DNA of 64,000 nt from Photobacterium aquimaris (GCF_002954455.1 NZ_MSCC01000002.1:1120304-1184303), one strand, 5' to 3'; shown: positions 55,186-64,000, counted from the stretch's first letter. The notes: generated by a model from the letters alone, not told the origin. Program-made: numbers and translations.

Positions 55186-55211
55186 TAACTCAATCAGCTA
55201 ATCAGTAACCG

Positions 55212-57347
55212 TTACATATGCTTAACGCGACGTTTTACTTCTTCTTGTTTGCCAAAGTTAAACGGACGTGCATCAGGACTACCTAAGTAACCACATACAC
55301 GACGGGTTACAGATACTTTCGATGGCTCATGATTACCACATTTAGGGCAAGTAAAGCCTTTACTAGTACAGTCAAACTCACCGGTAAAACCACACTCATA
55401 ACATTCATCAATCGGAGTATTGGTTCCGTAATAAGGTACGCGGCTGTAACTGTAATCCCAGACGTTTTCTAATGCTTCAAGGTTATGCTGAATATTTGGG
55501 TATTCGCCATAACAAATAAAGCCACCATTTGCGATATTTGGATATGCCATTTCAAAGTCAATCTTGTCGTACGGATTCACTTTTTTCTCAACATCTAAAT
55601 GGAAACTATTGGTGTAGTAACCACGATCAGTAACACCATCAACCATACCAAATTCTTTAGTGTCAATTGCACAAAAACGGCTACATAAGTTTTCACTTGG
55701 GGTGCTATATAAACTAAAGCCATAGCCTGACTCAGCTTTCCATGCATCAGTTGCATCACGTAAACGTTGAACAATCGCCACTGCTTTTTGACGTAATGTC
55801 TCGCTATCGTAAACATGGGTATCATTACCATAAAGTGCATTTACAGTCTCATGAATACCAATGTAACCTAACGAAATAGAGGCACGACCATTTTTGAAAA
55901 TTTCTGATACATCATCATCTTCATTCAAACGAACGCCACAAGCACCTTCCATATAAAGGATAGGAGCAACACGGGCTTTCACTCCCTCTAAACGCGTAAT
56001 GCGAGTATCAAGCGCACGACGAGATAGTGCTAAACGTTCATCTAAAATTTCAAAGAAACGTGCTTCATCGCCTTTTGCTTCTAAGGCAATGCGTGGCAAG
56101 TTAATGCTGACAACACCTAAGTTATTACGACCTTCATGGATCAATTCACCATTTTCTTCGTAAGGGCCAAGGAAACTACGACAGCCCATTGGGGTTTTAA
56201 ATGAACCTGTTACTTCAACTAATTTGTCATAGTTTAAAATATCAGGGTACATACGCTTAGATGCACACTCTAACGCCAATTGTTTAATATCATAGTTTGC
56301 ATCATCAGGTTTATGGTTAAGACCATCTTTAATAGCAAAAACCAGCTTAGGGAATACCGCTGTTTTATGGTTTTTACCTAAACCTGCAATACGATTTTTA
56401 AGAATAGATTGTTGAATTAAACGCGATTCCCACGATGTGCCTAAACCAAAGCCAAAAGTTACAAAAGGTGTTTGACCATTCGCGGTGTGAAGCGTATTTA
56501 CTTCATATTCTAGTGATTGAAATGCATCGTAACACTCTTTGTGAGTACGAGCTTGTGCAAAAGCAACAGGATCAGCAATATTCCACTCAGTTGCAATTTC
56601 TAAATGCTTGGCATAACTGACGCTAACATAAGGTGCTAATACTTCGTCAATACGGTTGATGGTGGTGCCACCATAAATATGACTCGCAACTTGAGCAATA
56701 ATTTGAGCCGTTACTGCTGTTGCTGTAGAAATTGATTTAGGAGTATCAATTTCTGCATTACCCATCTTAAAACCATGCGTTAACATGCCATTAAGATCAA
56801 TAAGCATACAGTTAAACATTGGAAAAAACGGTGAATAATCTAAATCATGATAGTGAATTTCGCCGTTTTCATGTGCTTTTACAATATCGCGTGGTAGTAA
56901 ATGTTGTGTTGCATAATGCTTTGCGACAATACCAGCAAGCAGATCACGTTGAGTTGGGATCACTTTACTGTCTTTATTTGCATTTTCATTTAATAACGAA
57001 GCATTACTTTGTTCAATTAAGCCTCGAATCTCATTATTTAGACGGCTTTTCTTCTCACGTGAAATATCACGATCATGACGGTATTCAATGTACGCACGCG
57101 CAACAGCCTTGTGTGGGCCAGCCATAAGTTGTGTTTCAACGGCCTCTTGAATAGCATGAATATCGACGTTATCAACGCCAAAAAATTGCGCTAATACTGC
57201 TTCAGCTACCGATGTAGCGTAAGCCTCATCCATTGTATGACACTCTGAATCGCTGATGGAATTAGCTGCTCCAAGAACAGCCTCTTTAATGCGTAAAACA
57301 TCAAAAGATACACGGCAACCATCACGCTTTATTACTACAGGATTCAC
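55212..57347 (-). CDS. nrdD: Anaerobic ribonucleoside-triphosphate reductase NrdD
   Basis: 711 residues, normal length. An N-terminal ATP-cone allosteric domain (VIKRDGCRVSFDVLRIKEAV) is followed by the reductase barrel. A zinc site is visible near the C-terminus (CYECGFTGEFDC…CPKCG). The glycyl-radical loop is RVCGYLGSPDARPFNFGKQE. It reduces NTPs to dNTPs without oxygen, using formate. It forms the nrdDG unit with the gene downstream. FNR and NrdR sites lie upstream. Confidence 0.97.
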   Translation of the reverse strand: MNPVVIKRDGCRVSFDVLRIKEAVLGAANSISDSECHTMDEAYATSVAEAVLAQFFGVDNVDIHAIQEAVETQLMAGPHKAVARAYIEYRHDRDISREKKSRLNNEIRGLIEQSNASLLNENANKDSKVIPTQRDLLAGIVAKHYATQHLLPRDIVKAHENGEIHYHDLDYSPFFPMFNCMLIDLNGMLTHGFKMGNAEIDTPKSISTATAVTAQIIAQVASHIYGGTTINRIDEVLAPYVSVSYAKHLEIATEWNIADPVAFAQARTHKECYDAFQSLEYEVNTLHTANGQTPFVTFGFGLGTSWESRLIQQSILKNRIAGLGKNHKTAVFPKLVFAIKDGLNHKPDDANYDIKQLALECASKRMYPDILNYDKLVEVTGSFKTPMGCRSFLGPYEENGELIHEGRNNLGVVSINLPRIALEAKGDEARFFEILDERLALSRRALDTRITRLEGVKARVAPILYMEGACGVRLNEDDDVSEIFKNGRASISLGYIGIHETVNALYGNDTHVYDSETLRQKAVAIVQRLRDATDAWKAESGYGFSLYSTPSENLCSRFCAIDTKEFGMVDGVTDRGYYTNSFHLDVEKKVNPYDKIDFEMAYPNIANGGFICYGEYPNIQHNLEALENVWDYSYSRVPYYGTNTPIDECYECGFTGEFDCTSKGFTCPKCGNHEPSKVSVTRRVCGYLGSPDARPFNFGKQEEVKRRVKHM

Positions 57348-57388
57348 ACAAGGCTCCTAATTTCACAGAAAATGACACTGTCACTTAA

Positions 57389-57404
57389 ACACAAAATATA
57401 GTGT
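57389..57404 (-). promoter_or_regulatory. NrdR box upstream of nrdD
   Basis: ACACAAAATATAGTGT closely matches the NrdR consensus (acaCwAtATaTwGtgt), 42 nt before the nrdD start. The second box that NrdR usually needs is not clear. Confidence 0.55.
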
Positions 57405-57463
57405 TCTATTTATAAGCGGCAACAAGATGTGGGGTATTAGGCGCGATCTAGCGCAAAGAAACC

Positions 57464-57477
57464 TTGATCGAGATCAA
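57464..57477. promoter_or_regulatory. Perfect FNR site upstream of nrdD
   Basis: TTGATCGAGATCAA is an exact match to TTGAT-N4-ATCAA, 117 nt before nrdD. It predicts activation without oxygen. Confidence 0.85.
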
Positions 57478-57666
57478 TTTTATAAGCGAGCAGTTTGTCT
57501 TGTGAACGATGAATATGATCGGTGACAAAATTTCGCATGCAAGCTAATTTCTAAAGAACATTGTCAATAAATTTATTATCACATTAAGAAAATATTTAAA
57601 AAAAATTACTTGCCTTTCTCATAAGAATTGACACTATTTCCTTTCAAGTAATCATGGATCTAAATC

Positions 57667-58779
57667 ATGAATTTTTCATCGCTCGATACACGCATTGACA
57701 ATACGATATATAGCAATCTTCGCCTTGGCTTTATCTGGGCATCTAAAATATCGTTAATTACAATTATGCTGATAACCACGGTTATTTGGATCGATTTTAT
57801 TCACACTGCAAAGAGCAATTTAGTACTAACCACAATAAATTTTAGTATTCAAGCGTTGCTCTTTTGTCTTGGTTGGCTATTTTTTGCTCATCATAAGACC
57901 CTTCTGCATTACAAAATTATTGCAGCAAGTTATGCTTTCTTATTTGGCATTACCTGGGGAACAGCAATTATTAATCTCAATAACTTAGGTCACGCTTATG
58001 TTATTGTTGAAATTGTAGGTAATCTATTATTTCTAATTGTACTGCTCAGCTTTTATGCATATCGAGTAGCTGTCTATCTTGCAACTTTACCTATTTTAAT
58101 TTTTACCACTTGGTACAGTATTCACGATCCTCGCTTTGATTTACTTTTTGTGTTCGCGAAACTCATTATAACTATGATGATCATCGAATCAGGGCGACTA
58201 CTACTATTTAAATGGTTTACTACCCGCATTCAACAAGAACACGACAATCAGCGTTTGCTCAAACAATTGACACAGATTTCTTTTACTGATCAATTAACCC
58301 AAATTAATAATCGCCGTTTTTTTGATTTAGCTATTAATAAACAAATTATCAATGCCAAACATAACCAGCACCCACTATCGATCATTTTAATTGATGTTGA
58401 TTATTTTAAGCTGTTTAATGACAACCTTGGACATGTTAAAGGAGATAGCTGTTTAAAATCTGTTGCCAATATCATCAATAAAAGTTTATTAACAGCAACA
58501 GATACCGTATCTCGTTATGGTGGTGAGGAGTTTGTGGTATTGCTACCTAATACGGATAATAAAGGTGCATGTGATATTGCTCAGCGCATTCAAAAAAATT
58601 TATCGAACTTAGCGCTCATTCATCCATCCTCTGCTATTAACCAATATGTGACGGTTAGTCAAGGTATTGCAACCTTAGAAGAAAATCAACATCCAACACA
58701 ATTAATTAATGCTGCAGATAGTTGTCTATATAGAGCTAAAGAATTAGGCCGTAATCAATTTTATAGCACACAAAAATGA
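57667..58779 (+). CDS. Membrane diguanylate cyclase (GGDEF)
   Basis: 370 residues. Five to six membrane segments fill the N-terminal about 190 residues; the sensor domain has no named family. The GGDEF domain (about 205-365) has QLTQINNRRFFDLAINKQI, IILIDVDYFKLFNDNLGH and the signature SRYGGEEFVVLLP. The inhibitory I-site RxxD is replaced by TATD, so feedback inhibition by product is unlikely. It should make c-di-GMP at the inner membrane. It is divergent from nrdD. Confidence 0.9.
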   Translation: MNFSSLDTRIDNTIYSNLRLGFIWASKISLITIMLITTVIWIDFIHTAKSNLVLTTINFSIQALLFCLGWLFFAHHKTLLHYKIIAASYAFLFGITWGTAIINLNNLGHAYVIVEIVGNLLFLIVLLSFYAYRVAVYLATLPILIFTTWYSIHDPRFDLLFVFAKLIITMMIIESGRLLLFKWFTTRIQQEHDNQRLLKQLTQISFTDQLTQINNRRFFDLAINKQIINAKHNQHPLSIILIDVDYFKLFNDNLGHVKGDSCLKSVANIINKSLLTATDTVSRYGGEEFVVLLPNTDNKGACDIAQRIQKNLSNLALIHPSSAINQYVTVSQGIATLEENQHPTQLINAADSCLYRAKELGRNQFYSTQK

Positions 58780-58896
58780 AAACAGTAATGACATGGTTAC
58801 ACGAAAAGCTAACCACTCTTATAGTAATACGGTTACTTACTATAAATAATTCAGAATACTAACCAAATAAGGCACAGTGAATAGCTCATTCGTATA

Positions 58897-59829
58897 ATGA
58901 TAATAACGATGCCTATTTTAGCTTTATTACTACTATTAATGCCAATCAGCACCAGTTACGCACAATCATTCACCCTTATGAGTTGGAATATGCAGTGGCT
59001 ATCACTGAACTCAACCTCCCCTGTTGTGCGCTCAAAAGCTGATTATCAAGCACTGCAGCAAATATTTACTTCACACGCCCCTGATATTCTTGCCTTTCAA
59101 GAAGTTGATAGTATTGCTGCCCTATACCACGTCATTAATCGACAGCATTATAATATTTATTTTTCTAGTCGTATGAATAACCATCAAGATAGCTTTAAGA
59201 AAAATAATCAATATACGGGATTTGCTGTAAAAAAGGCGATTGTTGTCGACAACCTTAATGATTTATCCCAATTAAGTTCACCGCCGATTTCTACGGGTAG
59301 GAGAGCATATTTTAACAATAAATTACGTTATGGTAGTGTTATTAAAATAACTATAGATAATCAACCAATTATATTGCTAAACCTACACCTTAAGTCTGGC
59401 TGTTTTTCTGGTAAACAATTGGCGCAACAGCAACGTCGATCATGTAAAATCCTTGCTCAACAACTTAAACTAATAAAGCAATGGATTAATACTCAACAAG
59501 CAGTATCACCAACGTTAATTATTGTTGGTGACTTTAACCACCGTATTACATCAAACAATAAATTCATCAATCAAATCACTGACAATCAAATCCGCCTCAA
59601 TCATATATCTGCGTCAATTAAAGCCAATTGTACAGTAAGATTAACCACTAAAATTAGTCAATATCGTACATATACCAGTTTGATTGATCATCTATTTACA
59701 ACCACGAATGTTAAAGCGCTAAGCCAACGTCAAATTCAATATAACAAGCAACAACTGTCACAGTTTACACTTAGTGATCACTGTCCATTGCTTTTTAGGT
59801 TACTTATTGATTATGAAAACAAAAAATAA
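58897..59829 (+). CDS. Secreted endonuclease/exonuclease/phosphatase-family protein
   Basis: 310 residues. A signal peptide (PILALLLLLMPISTSYAQ) precedes the EEP fold: TLMSWNMQWLSL (Asn), ILAFQEVDS (catalytic Glu), LLNLHLKSGC (His), IIVGDFNHR (Asp-x-Asn) and LSDHCPLLFRL (Asp-His). All catalytic residues are kept, so it is probably an active extracellular DNase or phosphodiesterase. It ends exactly where the convergent vpsR remnant begins. Confidence 0.85.
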   Translation: MIITMPILALLLLLMPISTSYAQSFTLMSWNMQWLSLNSTSPVVRSKADYQALQQIFTSHAPDILAFQEVDSIAALYHVINRQHYNIYFSSRMNNHQDSFKKNNQYTGFAVKKAIVVDNLNDLSQLSSPPISTGRRAYFNNKLRYGSVIKITIDNQPIILLNLHLKSGCFSGKQLAQQQRRSCKILAQQLKLIKQWINTQQAVSPTLIIVGDFNHRITSNNKFINQITDNQIRLNHISASIKANCTVRLTTKISQYRTYTSLIDHLFTTTNVKALSQRQIQYNKQQLSQFTLSDHCPLLFRLLIDYENKK

Positions 59830-61176
59830 CTATTCTGTTGCATAACCACCATTGCAATAACGCACATCAGGAATAATGTTATGTTTGTTAAGCAGCCGAT
59901 ACATGGTTGCACGCGACACACCAAGATCTTTAGCAGCAGAGGCAACCTGACCTTTGTGGGCTTCAAGCATTGTGACTAATACATCTTTTTCTGCTTCATC
60001 TTTTATAGTGCGTAAACTTTGTTTAAGATTTGTTTTTTAGGTAAATCAAAATGTTCTAAGTTTACTTCGTTACTATCATTTAATAATGATACTCGCTTTA
60101 CTTGGTTAATCAATTCACGGACATTACCCGGCCAATTATAACGCAATAGTAACTGTTTTGCCTCTTCGCTATAATGCATCGCAAGTGTGTTATATTCTTT
60201 AGAAAACTGTTGTAAATAATATTCTGCTAATAAAATAATATCAGCACCACGCTCTCTTAACGTTGGTACAACTACATGAAAAACATTTAATCTATAATAA
60301 AGTTCTTTATTAAAAGCATTGTTTTTAACCGCTTGTTCTAAATCAATACTTGATGATGTAATGACACGAACATCAAATACACCTTGATCATTGAGTTTTT
60401 CATTTTCAGGTTGTTGTAAATAATTAAGTAACTTTAATTGTAATGGTTTGGATAATTCTTCAATACCATTTAGTAATACTGTTCCATTGGTAATGGTATC
60501 ATTTAAATTACCTTTATAAAGTGGGTTTAAAAAATGAATACGTTGATCATCATCAGTTAACGAAGAACAATTAATTACAGTTATATCATCATTTCGTCGT
60601 TTACTTAGATTATGAATTGTTTTCGCAATGAGTTCTTTTCCAACGCCCTGCTCACCCGTTAGTAAAACATTTACATCTGTCATTGCGACTCTTTTTACCA
60701 TGTCTCTCAAGTGTTTAATAGATTTTGATTCGCCATGTAGACCAATTTCACATTGCTGGCTAACATCATTCAATGATGTTGATTCAATCTCTAACATGCC
60801 TAATTGATGGCCTGCTGTATCTAATAATTGACTTGAGGGTATCGGCGTAGAAAAAAAAGTCAACACAGAAGTTATTTATGAACTGACAAATAGAATCTAT
60901 TTTTAGCTGTTCTTTTTTTATTATCGCGATCCATTTTACCTGCTTAGTTTTATTAGCACGTTGAGATATACTATTTAAACTAAAATCATTATTACTTAAA
61001 TCAACAATACAAACACATGGGCTATATTCTTCTAATATTGCATCAGCTGTTCGTAAATCATAACAACAATGTGTTTTCCATCCAGCTTGTTCTAACAATG
61101 CAATCCAAGGTTCATAGGTACACCCCATTGCAACCAAACGTCCGCCTATCTTTTTTTTATCATTTATAGCCACCAT
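59830..61176 (-). pseudogene. vpsR: VpsR-type biofilm regulator broken by two homopolymer frameshifts
   Basis: Read through, this is a full-length VpsR (about 447 aa; ATG at 61176 with AGGGTGG upstream). Part 1 is the receiver-like domain (GCTYEPWIALLEQAGWKTHC, CYDLRTADAILEE, CVCIVDLS). An A8 tract (60851-60858) shifts frame; seven would read DFFSTPIPSSQLLDT. Part 2 is the AAA+ domain with Walker A TGEQGVGKE and NWPGNVRELINQVKRV. A T6 tract (60033-60038) shifts frame again; seven would restore it. Part 3 is the Fis-type helix-turn-helix, KDLGVSRATMYRLLNKH, reaching the stop at 59830. VpsR binds c-di-GMP and activates polysaccharide genes in Vibrio; as read it is split three ways. Confidence 0.85.
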
Positions 61177-61185
61177 TAGAGCCAC

Positions 61186-61586
61186 CCTTTTAAAACATAT
61201 CCATTATTGATTTATATTAAAAAATATAGATAACAACGATGTTTTTTGCAGTGTATCAACGATAAGAATAGTCCTAAAAATATACCACTATAATTTAAAA
61301 AATACTTATTCACTTTATATAGTTGTTATATTTCATAGCATTAAATAATTTAGAGATAAAAATAATTATATAAATTATTTATCTTAATTTTAAAATAAGA
61401 AAATAAAATGTTGACTTTTATTGCTTTAATATACATTTAAATATACACACAAATATAACTATATAGACATTGTAAAAATAAATACCACCACTAAACGACC
61501 TAAAAAACTACGGATAAAACGAGATCTTACTCTGCTTTTGTTTTATCCTTGCTTAAATAATAATGTGTAATAAATAGGACAACGGT
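61186..61586. other. Very AT-rich intergenic region upstream of vpsR and DUF2750
   Basis: 401 nt with no gene. It holds the divergent promoters. A plausible -35 TTGACT occurs near 61410. The base composition suggests H-NS-type silencing of vpsR. Confidence 0.4.
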
Positions 61587-61979
61587 ATGTCTACCCCATT
61601 AGATGCTGCAATGATTGAAACAATTCAGAGTTTTGATGCTGAAAAACGTTATAAACACTTAGTGAAAGAAGTTGTAGAAAACCGTGAAATCTGGATACTT
61701 ACTGATGAACATGGTTGCGTTATGCTCAATACTGACGATGAAGATTGCGTACCAGTATGGCCAAATAAAGAATTTGCAGAAGCATGGGCTACTGGCGAAT
61801 GGGAAACATGTAAAGCAGAAGCTATTTCATTAAACAAATGGCATAGTCGCTGGACACACGGTTTAGAAGATGATGAACTTGCATTAGTCGTTTTCCCGAT
61901 TCCAGAACAAGAAGGTCTGGTGATCTATCCTAATGAACTTGATTATGAATTAAAGACATTAGCTAATAAACGTCGCTAA
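61587..61979 (+). CDS. DUF2750 family protein, second copy
   Basis: 130 residues. The same fold pattern as the protein at 49735: REIWILTDEHGCVMLNTDD, then VPVWPNKEFAEAWATGEW, then HSRWTHGLEDDELALVVFP. It is acidic and soluble. The ribosome site is TAGGACAA. A terminator follows. Function unknown. Confidence 0.85.
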   Translation: MSTPLDAAMIETIQSFDAEKRYKHLVKEVVENREIWILTDEHGCVMLNTDDEDCVPVWPNKEFAEAWATGEWETCKAEAISLNKWHSRWTHGLEDDELALVVFPIPEQEGLVIYPNELDYELKTLANKRR

Positions 61980-62000
61980 TCATATCTGACTGTTTTAATA

Positions 62001-62027
62001 GGCTAGCATATTGCTGGCCTTGTTTTT
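62001..62027 (+). terminator. Terminator after the second DUF2750 gene
   Basis: GGCTAGC (62001-62007) pairs with GCTGGCC (62013-62019), one G-U pair, followed by TTGTTTTT. Confidence 0.75.
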
Positions 62028-62053
62028 AATTCCCCATAATAATGAGGTCTGTT

Positions 62054-62413
62054 TTGGATTCATTTATCGAAAAAATTAAACAAACGCCAACCACGATTGA
62101 GTTTGACGCTGTTATAGCTATTATTAACCACTATTATGATTATCAACCAACAAGTTTTACCAACGGGTTGAACGATAATATAATCACCAATCAAGCAGAA
62201 ACTAATGAAGGATCATGTAAAATATTCGCATTTGCACACCTACACCAACTATCACAAGCTGAAACATTAGCATGTTTTGGTCGCTATTATCATGAAGATG
62301 TACTTCTGCACCCACAACACACTGATCATCAAAATATTCGTCAATTTATGTTATCAGGTTCAAAAGGGATCACTTTTGAGCACTTCCCACTAACGCGAAA
62401 AAACGTAATATAA
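62054..62413 (+). CDS. HopJ-family protein
   Basis: 119 residues from TTG at 62054; the AGGTC at 62045-62049 lies 4 nt before it, and HopJ proteins normally begin close to this point. The earlier ATG at 62042 would contain that site. The HopJ pattern is clear: IIHYYDYQPTSFTNG-like NHYYDYQPTSFTNG, NEGSCKIFAFAHLHQLS, ETLACFGRYYHEDVLLHP and DHQNIRQFML. Despite the name, taken from a plant-pathogen effector, the bacterial family is widespread and its function is unknown. Confidence 0.85.
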   Translation: MDSFIEKIKQTPTTIEFDAVIAIINHYYDYQPTSFTNGLNDNIITNQAETNEGSCKIFAFAHLHQLSQAETLACFGRYYHEDVLLHPQHTDHQNIRQFMLSGSKGITFEHFPLTRKNVI

Positions 62414-62445
62414 AAGCCATTAAGTCCGTTAATTCTTAATGGCTT
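62414..62445. terminator. Bidirectional terminator after hopJ
   Basis: AAGCCATTAAG (62414-62424) pairs with CTTAATGGCTT (62435-62445), perfect 11-bp stem, between convergent genes. Confidence 0.75.
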
Positions 62446-62466
62446 GATACCATTGAGATACGCTAT

Positions 62467-62796
62467 TTACAGTGGCTTTTTACAATGACTACATTTTTGT
62501 GGCGGCTTCATAAAGAAAGGAGAACGACTAGCCTGACCACAACTATCACAAAATTTTGTTGATCTAATTGTCAGTAATGTTACAGGTACTAATAAAATCA
62601 ATATCGCAATCATCCATGCTACTGGTGGTTGCATAAAAATGATAAACCCACCAATCACAACATTACTGAACACAGTATAAATTGGCCATAAACGACGTTT
62701 TTTAGCCACATCATTACCACGTTGGAATAACATTACACTCCCCACCGTTAAACCCAACCAAATAACAATAAAGCCAATTAATAGATTTTCCTGCAT
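62467..62796 (-). CDS. Small membrane protein with C-terminal zinc ribbon
   Basis: 109 residues. Three membrane segments (about residues 5-24, 39-54, 61-79) are followed by a four-Cys zinc ribbon, KFCDSCGQASRSPFFMKP then KCSHCKKPL. I do not recognise a named family. A zinc ribbon facing the cytosol at the membrane suggests nucleic-acid or protein contacts. AAGGAAAAAAG precedes the ATG. Confidence 0.65.
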   Translation of the reverse strand: MQENLLIGFIVIWLGLTVGSVMLFQRGNDVAKKRRLWPIYTVFSNVVIGGFIIFMQPPVAWMIAILILLVPVTLLTIRSTKFCDSCGQASRSPFFMKPPQKCSHCKKPL

Positions 62797-63111
62797 CTTT
62801 TTTCCTTAAAAAATATATCTCAGAACACAATGACTATTGATTATGTATCATATAGTTACTGCGTAAACCACCACATTCATTGTTACTCATTACCTTAGAT
62901 ATTGATAGTAATCTCGTTACTATGCTGCATTTTTAATCAATTTTATATCAACATTTAAAACCAACCCGGTATGTAACGAAATAGTTACAACTATGATGCA
63001 AAATATTATTGATTATATTGATAAAAGTATTATATTTAGCGTCAGAACAGGATGTTCAGTGAAAATGCCTACTTAGCTGCCATTTGCTAAAGCCAGGTTT
63101 AAGGAGTAAAA
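62797..63111. other. Intergenic region before the RelA/SpoT-like gene
   Basis: 315 nt, AT-rich, with promoters for both neighbours. No gene of note and no recognised site. Confidence 0.35.
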
Positions 63112-63810
63112 ATGGTTATGCTTTCAACTTGTCATCAATCTAGCAACAATGTGCGTTCTATTGGGCGTGGCTGTGCTATGTCTCATCGTCTTAATCTTAT
63201 TAGCGATTGGCGTTATGACAACATTCACCAACCTCATCAACAATTTGAGAAATTGTATCAACATGCTAAATTTGCACAAATAGAACTTAATTTATTAATA
63301 AAAAAAGCAGCATCAGATACTGATTGCCACCCAATCCTTCCTGGTCAAAAATCACGAACACGTGCCCTACAAAAGATCACTACAGAGCTACATGGCAAAT
63401 CTGATGCATTAACCGATCTAGTACGTGGCTCAATTGTTGCCTCAAATATTGATGATTTAATAGCGGCTTATGATTATCTCATACAATATACCGATGTTTG
63501 TGCTGTTAAAAACCGCTTTAGCCAACCTACAGATTCTGGCTATCGCGATATTAAACTATTGATACGTTTACCTAATAGCCAGTACATTGCAGAAATACAA
63601 CTGCACCTAAAAAAAATAGCATCAATAAAAAATGGCGCCGAACATTCAATTTATGAACAAATTCAAAATATTGAGCGTCAGGCTATGCTTGAGTCTCGCT
63701 TACTACATGAATTAGAGCAACGAAAAATTACCAAATTACGCCAGTACTCACAATCGCTGTACCAGCAAGTATGGCAGCACTATATGGGTACAAACCGTCT
63801 TGCAAGTTAG
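63112..63810 (+). CDS. RelA/SpoT-like nucleotidyltransferase-fold protein
   Basis: 232 residues; AAGGAG before the ATG fixes the start. Motifs in the order of the (p)ppGpp synthetase fold: KSRTRALQK (residues 80-88), DALTDLVRGSIVA (98-110; compare the D-L-x-G/A-x-R region), SGYRDIKLLIRL (142-153; compare NGYRAVH) and AEIQLHLKK (160-168; compare AEIQIRT). The hydrolase domain is absent. Key synthetase residues are partly changed (no His after GYRDI), so it might be a divergent alarmone synthetase, a pseudo-enzyme, or a nucleotidyltransferase with another target. The C-terminus is helical. The gene stands alone. Confidence 0.6.
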   Translation: MVMLSTCHQSSNNVRSIGRGCAMSHRLNLISDWRYDNIHQPHQQFEKLYQHAKFAQIELNLLIKKAASDTDCHPILPGQKSRTRALQKITTELHGKSDALTDLVRGSIVASNIDDLIAAYDYLIQYTDVCAVKNRFSQPTDSGYRDIKLLIRLPNSQYIAEIQLHLKKIASIKNGAEHSIYEQIQNIERQAMLESRLLHELEQRKITKLRQYSQSLYQQVWQHYMGTNRLAS

Positions 63811-64000
63811 TCCTGACCGCATCCAATATGTGTGATTATGAATAATATAAATGTACTGTAATCAATAATGCAAAAATATGAATAACAGCACAGTATTCAA
63901 TTCCCATTCAGGGTAAAGTTACTACCATGTGAACAGATGACACATTATATCTAACACTCAACATACAAACTTTTTAGTTACACCCGTTTTAGTATGTTTC
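63811..64000. other. Right edge, no gene seen
   Basis: 190 nt of AT-rich DNA after the last gene; nothing recognised. Confidence 0.4.

Noticed and set aside
62054..62413. Type III secretion effector (from the HopJ name)
   Set aside because: No secretion genes are present and the family is common in bacteria without type III secretion.

Overview
The window is AT-rich bacterial chromosome, almost certainly from the family Vibrionaceae and most likely the genus Photobacterium. This is inferred from the gene set: a VpsR-type biofilm regulator, DUF2960, DUF2750 and HopJ family proteins, a second DnaK/J-protein pair, a REP-associated transposase element, FNR-controlled nrdDG, and the rimK/rimB pair. 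I see no rRNA, tRNA, CRISPR array, prophage or plasmid backbone. It looks like core-type chromosome with short accessory patches.

Layout. 0-3 kb: two TPM-domain membrane genes (the first cut by the window edge), a DUF6404 gene and a decayed transposase element with terminal inverted repeats. 3-9.3 kb: a broken S9 oligopeptidase, a ZIP metal transporter divergent from a histidine-rich miniprotein, a lipoprotein and a compact YadA-like trimeric autotransporter. 9.3-16.4 kb: an RND efflux operon, then a DnaQ-like exonuclease and a cNMP/CBS/DUF294 protein interrupted by an in-frame TAG. 16.5-21.3 kb: a heat-shock block (ibpA, dnaK and a J-protein without zinc fingers). 21.5-30.5 kb: a membrane protein, hflX, a TatD hydrolase, a frameshifted MFS-acyltransferase fusion, an SH3 protein, a LysR regulator, a solitary DNA methyltransferase and an AlkD-like glycosylase. 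30.7-33.8 kb: a Fur-box iron ABC transporter operon. 33.8-45.8 kb: aspartoacylase, arfB, DUF333, aphA, a DsbA-like lipoprotein, ansB, a membrane coiled-coil protein with a winged helix, a ClsC-like phospholipase D enzyme and rimK/rimB. 46-52 kb: scsB-scsD, an NlpC/P60 lipoprotein, DUF2750, rarD, a MazG-like enzyme and DUF2960. 52-61 kb: an EIIC-EAL fusion, nrdDG under FNR and NrdR sites, a GGDEF cyclase, a secreted nuclease and a broken vpsR. 61.5-64 kb: DUF2750, hopJ, a small zinc-ribbon membrane protein and a RelA/SpoT-like protein.

How genes work together. Thiol-redox functions (scsB, scsD, the DsbA-like lipoprotein) may form one periplasmic system. EIIC-EAL, GGDEF and VpsR are all cyclic-di-GMP functions. 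ibpA/dnaK/J-protein form a protein-folding set. The substrate-binding protein, permease and ATPase form one iron-complex importer.

The most striking pattern is gene breakage. Five long genes are interrupted although the rest of each reading frame looks intact: oligopeptidase (TAA just before the catalytic serine), DUF294 (TAG), MFS-acyltransferase (T7 tract), VpsR (A8 and T6 tracts) and the transposase (4-nt insertion). Either this lineage is losing genes, some tracts are switchable, or the assembly has indel errors. The nonsense codons are not typical homopolymer errors. The best candidate for something undescribed is a multi-hairpin intergenic transcript candidate at about 49491-49730 on the minus strand.
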